Assembly (NCBI GenBank): GCA_045430345.1
Contig: JAILXT010000004.1
Coordinates: 372,001-436,000 of the forward strand
Origin: Agarilytica sp045430345
Lineage (GTDB): Bacteria > Pseudomonadota > Gammaproteobacteria > Pseudomonadales > Cellvibrionaceae
DNA: 64,000 bases
Direction of reading: 5' to 3'
Every line of letters begins with the position of its first letter. The stretch's first letter is position 1. The notes under the pieces were generated by a model. That model had not been told where the DNA came from. It did not search any database and worked only from the letters and a program-made list of their open reading frames with translations. The translations under genes and the position numbers were made by a program. Shown here piece by piece: positions 26,216-35,860 of the stretch.

Positions 26216-27345
26216 TTTTATAACGTCTCCGGGTTTCATGTCAGCGAGTCAATGTTTACTGGAGTACCGTGTTGCATGATTCTTTTCCCAGATAACATTT
26301 CTTAACTGTATTTTTTGTTTTATGTGGGCATCCAAATTTAGAGTGGTTGAATGTGCTTCCCGTTTTATTACTTTTAATGTTTTGGGCTGCGGGTATTTTT
26401 TGCGGCGCCTGAACATGGAATAAAATTTATCAACAACGGTTGAATTTTTGCAATGTTTTTTTTGGCGCCAATATAAATTAGTTGAGGTGGAGAATAACTC
26501 ATAACGAAAAGTAATTACTGCTGCTTACTTTGGTTTTTTAAAGTGTCGATATACGATGAAAAAGGCATAAAAAGTATTAACTGAAAGAAAGTGAGTCACA
26601 TGTCATAAATGAGCAGAGCGATTGTTTATTATGTCTAATATGTTGGTGAAAAGTACTTATCGTACTTATTCGTTATTTTCTATAACCTCCAAGATAGATT
26701 TTTTATGTTATGACGCTGAATAAGGAATTAAAAAAATAACCCGATCACAAAATGGCATAACAGAGGGTATCGTATCGATCGAAATTCTTATATCGAAAAA
26801 TAAAGGTGAGATACGTGTGCTATCGATTCTTTTATAAGAGGAACGTATAAGGGCTAGTTTATGTGGGGAGTGTTTTTGGGTGATCCTTGCTGGGATTTTG
26901 CCTATTGTTCGAATAGATATTTCTATGCGTTTTAGTCGTCATAACCTTTGTATGATTTTTATGTGCCTATTGGTTTCTATGCGTTATTTGTTGTGAATGC
27001 AGAAATAAGGCAATAAACAAGAAGAAATATTCCTTCAATACCATTCTTTTCAGCCGCGTGGCGTAGCGCATGGCCTTTCAAATCACCCTCCGTAACAGGC
27101 GAGATGATTCTTACTGTTTCTACCTAACGTTTTTGTTTTTTTATTAAACAGCAATGTTGGAATTGTTAAATCGTTGTGACAAGTGAAAAAAGGCGCCTAC
27201 AACCTATTTCTGGCCGAATAGTAAACAGGCGAATATTAACCGTGGTCTATACTGATTTTGCGCGATATACGACATGTGGTTAATTTTTAACTATTAATAA
27301 AGCGTATCGCGACAAGATAAAGCAAACTATGTCAGGAGCTGATAC
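26216..27345. other. 1.1-kb non-coding region between divergent esterase and GGDEF-EAL genes
   Basis: This AT-rich stretch has no convincing gene. A 24-codon frame at 26861 is probably chance. Just before the GGDEF-EAL gene there is TATACT at 27248-27253 without a clear -35 box, an inverted repeat cgcgatatacg / cgtatcgcg (27261-27271 and 27303-27311) and an inner hairpin gttaa-ttt-ttaac (27279-27291). The left side presumably carries the promoter of the second esterase. Confidence 0.4.
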
Positions 27346-29508
27346 TTGCCTGAATCTCATATACGACACGTAATACCTGAAGGGAATTTTCTCGATGGCG
27401 TCAACATCGACGATAACCCTGAATTACGCCTTTTACTTGATTCCATTCGCTCCATCGTGATCTATGTGGACCGCTGGTGCGTGATTCAATATGGGAATTT
27501 ACGTGCGTTGCAGTGGCAACAAACAGACACGCTACGTGGTCGGAGTTTTATAGATGTTGCCAGCAGTTGGGATAACCCCTTCGAGCGTCGTCGCGAGATT
27601 ATGCAAGTCATACGCAGTGAGCATGCGCAATGGCAGTCCTTAGAGTGTTGCTTTGATGAAGGCCGTGAATTTTGGTTTAAGGTGGATAAGGTTCCAACTC
27701 GGGATAACGACGGCCAAGTAAATGGTGCGCTGCTCATATTAGAAGATGTCTCGGATACCGTTCAGCAGGAACGTGCATTTAAAGAGAGTGAGTCGCGTTA
27801 TCGCGCGATTATTAAAAATAGCACAGATGCCCTTTGGCATTATGAAGTTCGCCCGCCAGTTGATACGAGCTTGCCTATAGATGAACAAATCAACCTGATC
27901 TACCGGCGCGCTCACCTTATCGAATGCAATGACAAGCTAGCTTCTTTATTTGAGCTAGCATCATCGGATAGTTTGGTGGGGACACCGCTCTACGTCCAAA
28001 GCTCGGTTGTTAAAAAAGAGGATGTTCGGAAGTTCGTTGAAAATAATTACCGTTTGGAAAGTAACGAGTTTTACAGCACAAATAGTCGGGCAGAAAAATT
28101 GTTGTTAGAAACCTCTGCGATCGGTGAGGTAGAAAATAATTATCTTGTACGCTTTTGGGGTACTAGCCGAGATATAACAGAACAAAAGCGTTATTTGGAT
28201 CGTATGGAATATCTAGCGAATCACGATTCGCTTACAGGTCTTCCAAATCGCGTATTGCTTTATCGCCGAATGGAGGATGCATTTAAAAGCCGTCAAAGCC
28301 ACCAAAAGTTGGCATTGCTGCTCATCGATTTGGATCGATTTAAGGAGATAAACGATACCTTAGGTCACTTGGCGGGTGATAAAGTCCTAAAACAAATTGG
28401 GCCTAGGTTACAGTCTGAATTGGGTGAAGTCCCTGGTGTTATTGCTAGGCTAGGTGGCGATGAGTTTGCCATTTTGCTTTTGAATATTCGTAATGCTCAA
28501 CAGGCGATCGTAATGGGGCATCGTTTCCTTGATGCGATATGCCAAATGTTTGAGTTAGATGGGTATCGAACGGAAATAAGCGCAAGTGTTGGTGTGGCGA
28601 TAACGCCTGATCAAGCGCAAGACGTGACGACAATGATGCGTTATGCCGATATCGCCATGTATCACGCAAAAACACGGTTAAAAGGCGTTTCTATATACGA
28701 CCCTAATTTCGATTCTCACTCACCATTTCGATTGGAGTTGATGGGAGCGTTGGGGAGAGCCATTCGCGAGAATGAATTACGCCTTCACTTTCAACCGAAA
28801 GTGCGGGTGAGTGACGATCATGTTTACGGCTTCGAATCCTTGCTTCGTTGGGAGCACCCCGAGTTGGGTTTTGTGCCGCCGGGCGAGTTTATTCCCATTG
28901 CGGAGATGTCTAATGTCATATATCCCATGACTGTGTGGGTTATGGAGCAGACGGTAAAGCAATGCGCCATTTGGGTGAATCAAGGATTTGATATATCCAT
29001 TGCAATGAATTTGTCCGCACGTAATTTATTGGATGATCGTATTGTCGGTGATCTAAAGCGCGTGCTCGATGAATATAGTCTTAGCGGTGAGCATCTCGAA
29101 ATGGAGATCACCGAAAGCATGATTATGTCTGACCCTAAGCGTGCACAAATGGCTTTGGAGCGTATCAGTGCTTTAGGGGTAAAGCTATCCGTTGATGATT
29201 TTGGTACAGGGTATTCTTCATTAGCCTATTTAAAACGCTTACCCGTACAAACCCTTAAAATTGATTGTGCGTTTATTAAAGGGATGTTGGATGATGAGCA
29301 CGATGAAATTATCGTAAATTCAACCATTCAGCTCGCGCATAATCTAGGCTTGTCTGTGGTGGCGGAAGGGGTAGAAAATCATAAAACATATATGCGCTTG
29401 AATGAACTGGGTTGCGATGCCGCGCAAGGGTTCTTTATTGCGAGGCCAATGGATACGCTTAGCGCCGAGAGTTGGCTGCTACAAGACGAGTGGTTGTCGC
29501 CTCAGTAA
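27346..29508 (+). CDS. PAS-GGDEF-EAL c-di-GMP signalling protein
   Basis: This 720-residue cytoplasmic protein has two PAS-like domains (about 25-150 and 155-280), a GGDEF domain with intact LGGDEF near residue 370, and an EAL domain from about 470. The EAL signature reads ESLLRW, keeping the catalytic Glu; other metal and catalytic segments (NLSARNLL, EITESMI, SVDDFGTGYSS) are present. Both synthesis and breakdown of c-di-GMP are possible. The start is TTG, supported by aggag 7-8 bases upstream and no nearby ATG in frame. No membrane helix is seen. Confidence 0.93.
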   Translation: MPESHIRHVIPEGNFLDGVNIDDNPELRLLLDSIRSIVIYVDRWCVIQYGNLRALQWQQTDTLRGRSFIDVASSWDNPFERRREIMQVIRSEHAQWQSLECCFDEGREFWFKVDKVPTRDNDGQVNGALLILEDVSDTVQQERAFKESESRYRAIIKNSTDALWHYEVRPPVDTSLPIDEQINLIYRRAHLIECNDKLASLFELASSDSLVGTPLYVQSSVVKKEDVRKFVENNYRLESNEFYSTNSRAEKLLLETSAIGEVENNYLVRFWGTSRDITEQKRYLDRMEYLANHDSLTGLPNRVLLYRRMEDAFKSRQSHQKLALLLIDLDRFKEINDTLGHLAGDKVLKQIGPRLQSELGEVPGVIARLGGDEFAILLLNIRNAQQAIVMGHRFLDAICQMFELDGYRTEISASVGVAITPDQAQDVTTMMRYADIAMYHAKTRLKGVSIYDPNFDSHSPFRLELMGALGRAIRENELRLHFQPKVRVSDDHVYGFESLLRWEHPELGFVPPGEFIPIAEMSNVIYPMTVWVMEQTVKQCAIWVNQGFDISIAMNLSARNLLDDRIVGDLKRVLDEYSLSGEHLEMEITESMIMSDPKRAQMALERISALGVKLSVDDFGTGYSSLAYLKRLPVQTLKIDCAFIKGMLDDEHDEIIVNSTIQLAHNLGLSVVAEGVENHKTYMRLNELGCDAAQGFFIARPMDTLSAESWLLQDEWLSPQ

Positions 29509-29551
29509 CCTACGTGTGTGGTGACGGGGCATCTTGCTAAAAATCTTTAAA

Positions 29552-31009
29552 TCAGAGTTTGGCACTTTCTTTTAAATTTCTCGCATACATTAGGCGTTGA
29601 TCTAGTTTAGCAATGCTGTGTTTGTCTTTTTTATCGATTAAGTTTCGCGCGTTTTTCAGTTGGATTATGGCTTTGTCATATAAGCCGTTTAATAAAAAGT
29701 ACTCTGCTCGGGCTGTATGCACATTGAAAATATTACCAGCGAGCCCGTGTACTTCTGCCAGTAGGTACCAAACATAATCATCTTTAGGGCGTCGTTTACT
29801 GTGTGCCTTGAGGAGTTTCTCGCACTCTTGGTAGCGGCTCGCTTTCATTAATATTTCTGCATGCCGAATGTTTAATGCATGGTGCTTCGGCATGATGGCA
29901 AGCTTTTTCGCTATTCTCTGCGTCGCCATATCAAAATCTTTACGCTCAGCGTCAATTTCAGCCTGCGCAATAATAAAATAAATATTGTCTGGCTGTGCTT
30001 TTAATAACGGCACTAATATTTGTTCGGCTTTATCCAGGTTTCCTGCGCGGGTTAATGCTAGCGCCAAACCGTAAGTGACCGCATCTTTCGCAGATGTTTC
30101 ATCTTTTAGCCGATCTTCAAAATGCCGAATGGCAAATTGGAGGTTTTTTTCGTGAGCTAATTGTGCCCGCACTTTGGCAAAATAAAAGTCTTTGCTTTGG
30201 GCGAAATATTTTTTGTCGTACTGTTGTGCTCTTAATAAGGCATCAGACACACGAGACTCCGTAAGCGGGTGAGTGAGTAAAAACTCCGGAGGTCGGCGGC
30301 TAAAGCGAGAAGCTTTAAGCATATTTTCAAACATCGCGCTCATCGCGAAAGGGTCTTTGCCTGAACGTACCATTGTTTCCATGCCGATCCGGTCGGCCTC
30401 TTGTTCCATTTGTCGGCTGAAGCTTAGCTGTGAGCCAATAGCGGCGGCCTGAGTTGCTGATATTGCGGCGACACCCGCATCGCCACCCGCAGTCACGGCT
30501 ATGAGAATACTTGCGAGCATGGCGGCCATTGTGGGAATCGATTTTTCTTTTTGGTCGGCTACGCGCCGTGCAAAATGCCGTTGACTCAAGTGCGCCAGTT
30601 CGTGAGCCAGTACTGATGAGAACTGATCTTCAGTATCCGCGTAGGTAAATAGCCCTGTGTGAACACCGATAACACCACCGGGAACTGCAAAGGCGTTAAG
30701 CGTGGGATTATCGACGACTACGATATCTAAACGTTTATCATCAACTTCGCTGGAATATGAAATTTTGCGGATGAGATCTTCAATATACATTTGAAGAAAT
30801 GGATCCGAAGAGGTGAGCACTTGTGAGCGGTACATGCGTAGCCACTTTTGACCAAGCTCGAACTCTTGTCGTGGTGTGATAAGCCCTGAGCTAGCGTCAC
30901 CTAAATCTGGGAGAACCACATCGGCAGCATGAGCGGGTGAGCCGGGCAGTAAAAAAGGGCTTAGGAGTGTTAGTACTGCAGTTAGGATAACTATATGAAG
31001 TATGCTCAA
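29552..31009 (-). CDS. bepA: BepA/YfgC-like periplasmic M48 metalloprotease with TPR domain
   Basis: This 485-residue protein matches BepA in length and layout: a signal peptide ending near PAHAAD, an M48 zinc protease domain with HELAH (H136, E137, H140) and a later glutamate in RQMEQEADRIG, then a C-terminal TPR region (about 280-470). BepA acts in outer-membrane protein quality control. The start is TTG; no in-frame ATG exists upstream before a stop or nearby downstream. It is convergent with the GGDEF-EAL gene. Confidence 0.9.
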   Translation of the reverse strand: MSILHIVILTAVLTLLSPFLLPGSPAHAADVVLPDLGDASSGLITPRQEFELGQKWLRMYRSQVLTSSDPFLQMYIEDLIRKISYSSEVDDKRLDIVVVDNPTLNAFAVPGGVIGVHTGLFTYADTEDQFSSVLAHELAHLSQRHFARRVADQKEKSIPTMAAMLASILIAVTAGGDAGVAAISATQAAAIGSQLSFSRQMEQEADRIGMETMVRSGKDPFAMSAMFENMLKASRFSRRPPEFLLTHPLTESRVSDALLRAQQYDKKYFAQSKDFYFAKVRAQLAHEKNLQFAIRHFEDRLKDETSAKDAVTYGLALALTRAGNLDKAEQILVPLLKAQPDNIYFIIAQAEIDAERKDFDMATQRIAKKLAIMPKHHALNIRHAEILMKASRYQECEKLLKAHSKRRPKDDYVWYLLAEVHGLAGNIFNVHTARAEYFLLNGLYDKAIIQLKNARNLIDKKDKHSIAKLDQRLMYARNLKESAKL

Positions 31010-31111
31010 TGCTTTCAGTGGCCTAGGCTATCTATGCTATGGATGTGTAATACGTCTCGCAAAGACTGTATAGGCAAACGCGCGCCACATACTACTGCAT
31101 ACGTATTTTAC

Positions 31112-31139
31112 TTGGGATTATAGCGGAATGTCTTATACT
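31112..31139 (+). promoter_or_regulatory. Candidate promoter for the tusA-like gene
   Basis: TTGGGA at 31112-31117 and TATACT at 31134-31139 are 16 bases apart, about 135 bases before the tusA-like start. The -10 is good; the -35 is fair. Confidence 0.4.
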
Positions 31140-31273
31140 GGCGCCCCTATAACAATAAGGTTTGAGGTGTTTCCTGTAAAAATGTTCCGCTATTCTTGAG
31201 TATATCCTGGGTATACCGTAAAAATAGGCGGACACAAAATACTTAACAGGTGAGCACTCGCTGACGTTTCGAT

Positions 31274-31558
31274 ATGACTGATGAAAATCTAGGCAAACCA
31301 GAGGACGCCAATTTAGATCCTCTCCGGCAAACAGCGAAAATTGTTGTGGATGCGCGACAAATGCCATGCCCCATGCCGCTTTTAAAGGCCAAACAGGCGC
31401 TTTCAAAAATAGAGATAGGCGATCTTGTGTTCGTCGATGTGACAGACCCGTCCTCAGTAAGAGATTTTCATGCGTTTGTGGAACTCACGGAGCATGAGCT
31501 AGTCGACTTCAAGGACGAAAAGGGCTCCTATACTTACCTTATTCGGAAAGGCCAATAA
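31274..31558 (+). CDS. TusA/SirA-family sulfur-carrier protein
   Basis: This 94-residue protein contains the family motif MPCPMPLLKAKQAL, with C32 as the sulfur-carrying cysteine. A 20-residue hydrophilic N-terminal extension precedes the domain. TusA passes persulfide sulfur for tRNA thiolation and other pathways; whether this copy does so or is a YedF-like relative is unclear. It ends 2 bases before the permease start, so the two are probably co-translated. Confidence 0.88.
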   Translation: MTDENLGKPEDANLDPLRQTAKIVVDARQMPCPMPLLKAKQALSKIEIGDLVFVDVTDPSSVRDFHAFVELTEHELVDFKDEKGSYTYLIRKGQ

Positions 31559-31560
31559 TC

Positions 31561-32670
31561 ATGATAAGAATTTTTAACCGCTGGATTGAACGATACTTCG
31601 CTGACGAAGAGGCGGTGCTTGTTGCCGTGATGATTATTGTGAGCTTAGCCATCGTGGTTTCCATGGGGGTTGTCTTGGCGCCGATGATCGCCGCCGTGAT
31701 TATCGCGTTTCTCATGCAAGGTGTCGTATTAAGGTTAGAGTCATGGGGCTTGAGCCATATTGCCGCCGTCAGTCTGTCGTTTTTGCTGCTCGCGAGCAGT
31801 ATTGTGATTGGCTTGGTTTATATTCTTCCGGCGATTTGGAATCAGTTATTAAACCTATCGGGTGAAGCGCCACGTATGTTGAAGCAAGGCCAAGAGCTAT
31901 TGCTGCTACTGCCAGAAAAATACCCGAGCCTTATCACCGAAGCACAAGTGACGGAGTTGATTACCGGATTACGTGTTGAGCTTGGTCAAGCGGGGCAAAC
32001 AGTTGTCTCGTTTTCTTTAGCGCAGTTACCGATACTGGTAGCCGTGCTTGTGTATCTCATTCTTGTGCCCATTTTGGTGTTCTTCTTTCTTAAAGATGGG
32101 CAGCAAATGAGCGAATGGTTTGCTAATTTGCTGCCTCGTGAGCGGCCGGTGATGCAGCAGATATGGCGAGAAATGAATCAGCAAATTGCTAACTACGTAC
32201 GTGGTAAGGTAATCGAAATTGTGATCATCGCCGGGGTGACCAGTGCCGTGTTTGGCATGCTAGGCGTTAACTATGCCTTGTTGCTGGGTATCGCGGTTGG
32301 GTTTTCTGTGTTAGTCCCGTATATCGGTGCTGCGGTTGTTACCTTACCCGTTGCGATTATTGGTTTTTTCCAGTGGGGCTGGACCGACGATTTCCTTTAC
32401 CTGATGATCGCCTACATGGTTATCCAAGCGTTGGACGGTAATGTATTGGTGCCTTTATTATTTTCTGAAGCGGTTAAGATGCACCCCGTAGTCATCGTTC
32501 TTGCGGTACTTGTTTTTGGTGGCCTATGGGGCTTTTGGGGCGTATTTTTCGCGATTCCCTTAGCGACTTTATGTAAAGCTATCATCGCCGCGTGGCCAAC
32601 GACGACCGATATTCGGGTGCCGGAAATTAGCGCAGAAGATGCAGATTCAACTCTTACTCCACAAGAATAG
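31561..32670 (+). CDS. PerM/AI-2E-family inner-membrane permease
   Basis: This 369-residue membrane protein has about eight hydrophobic helices. The C-terminal family signature VLVPYIGAAVVTLPVAI and QALDGNVLVPLLFSEAVKMHPV is clear. Transport substrate is unknown for this branch. Gene order tusA-perM-M48 with bepA divergent is common in gammaproteobacteria. The stop is 9 bases before the protease gene. Confidence 0.9.
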   Translation: MIRIFNRWIERYFADEEAVLVAVMIIVSLAIVVSMGVVLAPMIAAVIIAFLMQGVVLRLESWGLSHIAAVSLSFLLLASSIVIGLVYILPAIWNQLLNLSGEAPRMLKQGQELLLLLPEKYPSLITEAQVTELITGLRVELGQAGQTVVSFSLAQLPILVAVLVYLILVPILVFFFLKDGQQMSEWFANLLPRERPVMQQIWREMNQQIANYVRGKVIEIVIIAGVTSAVFGMLGVNYALLLGIAVGFSVLVPYIGAAVVTLPVAIIGFFQWGWTDDFLYLMIAYMVIQALDGNVLVPLLFSEAVKMHPVVIVLAVLVFGGLWGFWGVFFAIPLATLCKAIIAAWPTTTDIRVPEISAEDADSTLTPQE

Positions 32671-32679
32671 GACTTTCCT

Positions 32680-35607
32680 TTGGTGCATGCTCTGCGGTGG
32701 TTCCCTCTTATATTGTTGTTTGGTTTTACAACATCTTTCGCAAACACAGAGATTAAAACGAATCCTTTTGATGAGCGTGAATTTGAATCGCTGATACTTC
32801 AAAATGGTCTTAAAGTGCTGCTTATTTCTGATCCCAAGGCAGAAAAATCCGCAGCGGCCCTCGATGTATATGTTGGGTCGGGCGAGGATCCTGTAGAGCG
32901 CTTTGGCTTGGCGCATTTTTTAGAGCATATGCTTTTTTTGGGTACAGAAAAATACCCAACGCCGGGTGAGTTTCAAGATTATGTGGCTGGGCACGGTGGA
33001 AACCACAATGCCTATACCAGCTTGATGCATACCAACTATTTTTTTGATGTTGATACTCAAGCCTTTGAGTCGGCCTTAGACCGTTTTTCCCAATTTTTTG
33101 TATCCCCGCTGTTTTTAGCTCCCTACGTAGAGCGAGAAAGGCAAGCGGTTCACTCAGAATATACCTCCAAAATTAGCCAAGGTGCACGCCGCGAAAAAGA
33201 TGTTTTTCGTGAGCTACTGCAGCCGGGGCATGCGTTGGCGAAATTCTCTACGGGCAGCATGGCAACACTTGGAAATGTTGCGCCAGAAACTCTTCGTAAT
33301 GAATTGATCTCTTTTTATAAGCGTCACTACAGTGCGGATATTATGAGTTTGGTTGTTTTCAGCTCGCTGCCCATTGATGAGCTAAAAGCAATGGTGCTTA
33401 AGCGCTTCACAGATGTGCCAAACCTAAAAGAGGGGGAGGGCGGAAAAGAAAGCGAGAACGGTGTTGCAAAGTCAGAGATCGCGGCTTTTCCCTCTGAGTT
33501 TTTCCCTGCTGAAATTCATATAACCCCCAAAAAACAAAGGCGTAAATTATCGGTCCTATTCCCTGTAAAAGATTCACGCCCCTATACCAGTGAAAAACCG
33601 CTTTATTACATTGGCAATTTGTTAGGGCACGAAGGCAAAGGCTCTCTATTTTCCTTGTTGAAGAATAAAGGCTGGGCAACCGCGCTGGGTGTTGGCACCA
33701 ATGTTAAGTGGCGTTCAGGTGAAATGTTCGGTATGAATATCCACTTAACTGAAAAAGGTTTCGAAAATATTGACCATATCTATGAGCTAATATTCTCGAC
33801 TATAGACCTCATCACATCTAAAGGGGTGGCTCGTTGGCGTTTTGAGGAGTTGTCTGATCTCAGTAAAACATCGTTTGCGTATGGTGAGCGTGGTGATCCT
33901 ATTCGTGAGGTGAGCCGAATAGCGCATAACCTTCATGAAACACCCGTGAAAGATTTGTTTTGGCAGCCTTACGATTTTAGTCGTTACGATGAAGCTCTTA
34001 TTCGAGATTATTTGTCGCAACTCACAAAAGATAAGGCCTTGGTTACGGTGGTTGCGCCGGGGTTAAAGCAATCGCAAGCGAGTCGGTTTTATCAAACGCC
34101 CTATCATGTAGTGAAAGGCGAGGGTTCGCTATTTGCGGATGCACACCGTGCCTCTATTTCTGGTAGCGGCACTGGCGCACTGTCTTCGTCCGTTGCGCAG
34201 CTAAGCTTGCCAAAAAAAAACCCCTTCGTGGCAAAGAACTTTAGCATTATCGAACCCAAGCAAGCCGATGCGGACACCGCCGCGAAGCCTGCCATCGTGG
34301 TGAAAAAGGACAGGGTGACGGGCTGGTATCTTAACGATAATATTTATGACCTACCCAAGACATCGGTTAGCACGCGATTTAAATTGCCTCAGGTCGCGCA
34401 ATCACCCGAGCATTTTGTTGCCGCCAAAATTTATGTGCGGATACTGAAAGATTCCCTAAATCAAACCAGTTACGATGCGGCTTTGGCTGGCGTGTCTTAT
34501 TCCTTAATGGCAACAGCACGTGGTCTTGATTTGGACTTTTATGGTTACAGTGATTCGATTCGTTCTTTATCAAAACATGTTGTTCGTGCGATACGGCGCT
34601 TTAATGGTTCGAAGCGCTTACGGAAAAAAGTATTGCAAGAAAATTTCCCTCACGTTCGACGAGAGCTTTTGCGTATACAGAAGAACCGCCAGTACGACAA
34701 AGTTTATGCGCAGCTTTTGGGAGAAGTCCCCTCTGTACTTTATTCGCCGTATTGGTCCGCGAAAGAGGTTGAGGCTGCTTACGAAAAAATAACCCAAGCG
34801 CGTTTTGCCGAATTGGTCGCACATATCTTCGACGACGGGCAGCTGGACGCATTTGTGTTTGGGAATATAAAAGAGCGTCATGCAAAAAAACACATTACGT
34901 TACTGTCTAAATTATTAAAAAATGCATCTGGTGTTGAAGTGCCGGAGGGGCAGGTCGTCAAATTAGAAGGGCCGCAACACTACCTTAAACATATAACAGT
35001 TGAATCAAGCGACAGTGCAGTGGTTTTGTATTTTCAAGCCGAGGATGACTCTTTGGAAGCGCGTGCGCGATTGGGTTTGTTAGAAAAAATGATTTCTACG
35101 CCTTTGTATCGCTCTTTGCGCACCGAGCAACAGCTTGGTTACATTGTGTTTAGTGCAAATTATCCCATGCGTGATGTGCCAGGAATGTTGGTCGTGGTGC
35201 AATCTCCAAAATATAGCGGCGCAGAAATTTACGAGAAAATTCGTGCATTTTTTAAAGATGAAGAAGGTGTCATCTTTGAAAATTTTGAGCGAGATAAGAG
35301 CGCGTTAATGGTCGAATTGGCAGAGTCGCCTAAAAACCAAATCGAATGGTCTGACCTTTATTGGAATAGTATTTTGGAATATGACCAAAATTTTGATAGA
35401 ATTCAACGCTTGTTGAATATGGTGCAAGGAATTTCGGCAGAATCTTTGAAGGGTGGGTTTAAGCGTGTCTTTGTCGACAGTTCTCCCGCCCTTCTTTTTG
35501 TTGCGTCGAAAACAACAGTATCGCCAGGGGAGTTAAGCGATAGCTTACAAGGGATTGATGATAATCAGCGGTTCAAGGCGAATATGCCGACGTACCGCTA
35601 TCCATAG
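32680..35607 (+). CDS. Insulinase/pitrilysin-type M16 metalloprotease
   Basis: This 975-residue protein has a signal peptide (FPLILLFGFTTSFA), so it is probably periplasmic. The inverted zinc motif HFLEH lies at H79-H83, with a distal glutamate in the ERERQAVHSEY segment. Four M16 half-domains fit the length, as in protease III (PtrA). The start is TTG 32680 or GTG 32683; agga lies 7-10 bases upstream of both. A Ser/Gly-rich loop near residue 490-510 splits the two halves. Confidence 0.92.
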   Translation: MVHALRWFPLILLFGFTTSFANTEIKTNPFDEREFESLILQNGLKVLLISDPKAEKSAAALDVYVGSGEDPVERFGLAHFLEHMLFLGTEKYPTPGEFQDYVAGHGGNHNAYTSLMHTNYFFDVDTQAFESALDRFSQFFVSPLFLAPYVERERQAVHSEYTSKISQGARREKDVFRELLQPGHALAKFSTGSMATLGNVAPETLRNELISFYKRHYSADIMSLVVFSSLPIDELKAMVLKRFTDVPNLKEGEGGKESENGVAKSEIAAFPSEFFPAEIHITPKKQRRKLSVLFPVKDSRPYTSEKPLYYIGNLLGHEGKGSLFSLLKNKGWATALGVGTNVKWRSGEMFGMNIHLTEKGFENIDHIYELIFSTIDLITSKGVARWRFEELSDLSKTSFAYGERGDPIREVSRIAHNLHETPVKDLFWQPYDFSRYDEALIRDYLSQLTKDKALVTVVAPGLKQSQASRFYQTPYHVVKGEGSLFADAHRASISGSGTGALSSSVAQLSLPKKNPFVAKNFSIIEPKQADADTAAKPAIVVKKDRVTGWYLNDNIYDLPKTSVSTRFKLPQVAQSPEHFVAAKIYVRILKDSLNQTSYDAALAGVSYSLMATARGLDLDFYGYSDSIRSLSKHVVRAIRRFNGSKRLRKKVLQENFPHVRRELLRIQKNRQYDKVYAQLLGEVPSVLYSPYWSAKEVEAAYEKITQARFAELVAHIFDDGQLDAFVFGNIKERHAKKHITLLSKLLKNASGVEVPEGQVVKLEGPQHYLKHITVESSDSAVVLYFQAEDDSLEARARLGLLEKMISTPLYRSLRTEQQLGYIVFSANYPMRDVPGMLVVVQSPKYSGAEIYEKIRAFFKDEEGVIFENFERDKSALMVELAESPKNQIEWSDLYWNSILEYDQNFDRIQRLLNMVQGISAESLKGGFKRVFVDSSPALLFVASKTTVSPGELSDSLQGIDDNQRFKANMPTYRYP

Positions 35608-35734
35608 TGGTTTGCCCAAGATCTATCAGTACTTTAACCCGTTACTGAATAGAGAACTATAGTGAACCTATAGTGTATGCACTAGTAGGAAGTGTGCTTT
35701 GGGCTGTGCTTTCGAGATGATCTCGTGTCATTTA

Positions 35735-35814
35735 GGCGGCATAAATAATATCAAGAATCCGGAATGTGTCGACAATTGCTGCGATGCACTCAAGATTGGC
35801 GGTATAAACTATTT
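35735..35814 (+). promoter_or_regulatory. Imperfect direct repeats upstream of aceE
   Basis: Two 17-base copies, ggcggcataaataatat at 35735-35751 and ggcggtataaactattt at 35798-35814, match at 13 positions and start 63 bases apart, close to six helical turns. A short palindrome cgaga-tga-tctcg (35713-35725) lies to the left. This could be a regulator site for the pyruvate dehydrogenase operon. Confidence 0.3.
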
Positions 35815-35860
35815 ATATTTCACATAAACATCTCGTATTGCGTATCTTAAGGAGGTATGA

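Noticed and set aside
26861..26935. 24-codon frame MWGVFLGDPCWDF in the long non-coding region
   Set aside because: No ribosome binding site at proper spacing, odd composition and no relation to neighbours; most likely chance.
27050..27110. GC-richer patch resembling a riboswitch-like fold upstream of the GGDEF-EAL gene
   Set aside because: No match to c-di-GMP or other known aptamer cores by eye.
34212..34220. A9 run in the M16 protease gene
   Set aside because: A and T runs of 8-9 are frequent in this AT-rich sequence and do not stand out as the G runs do.
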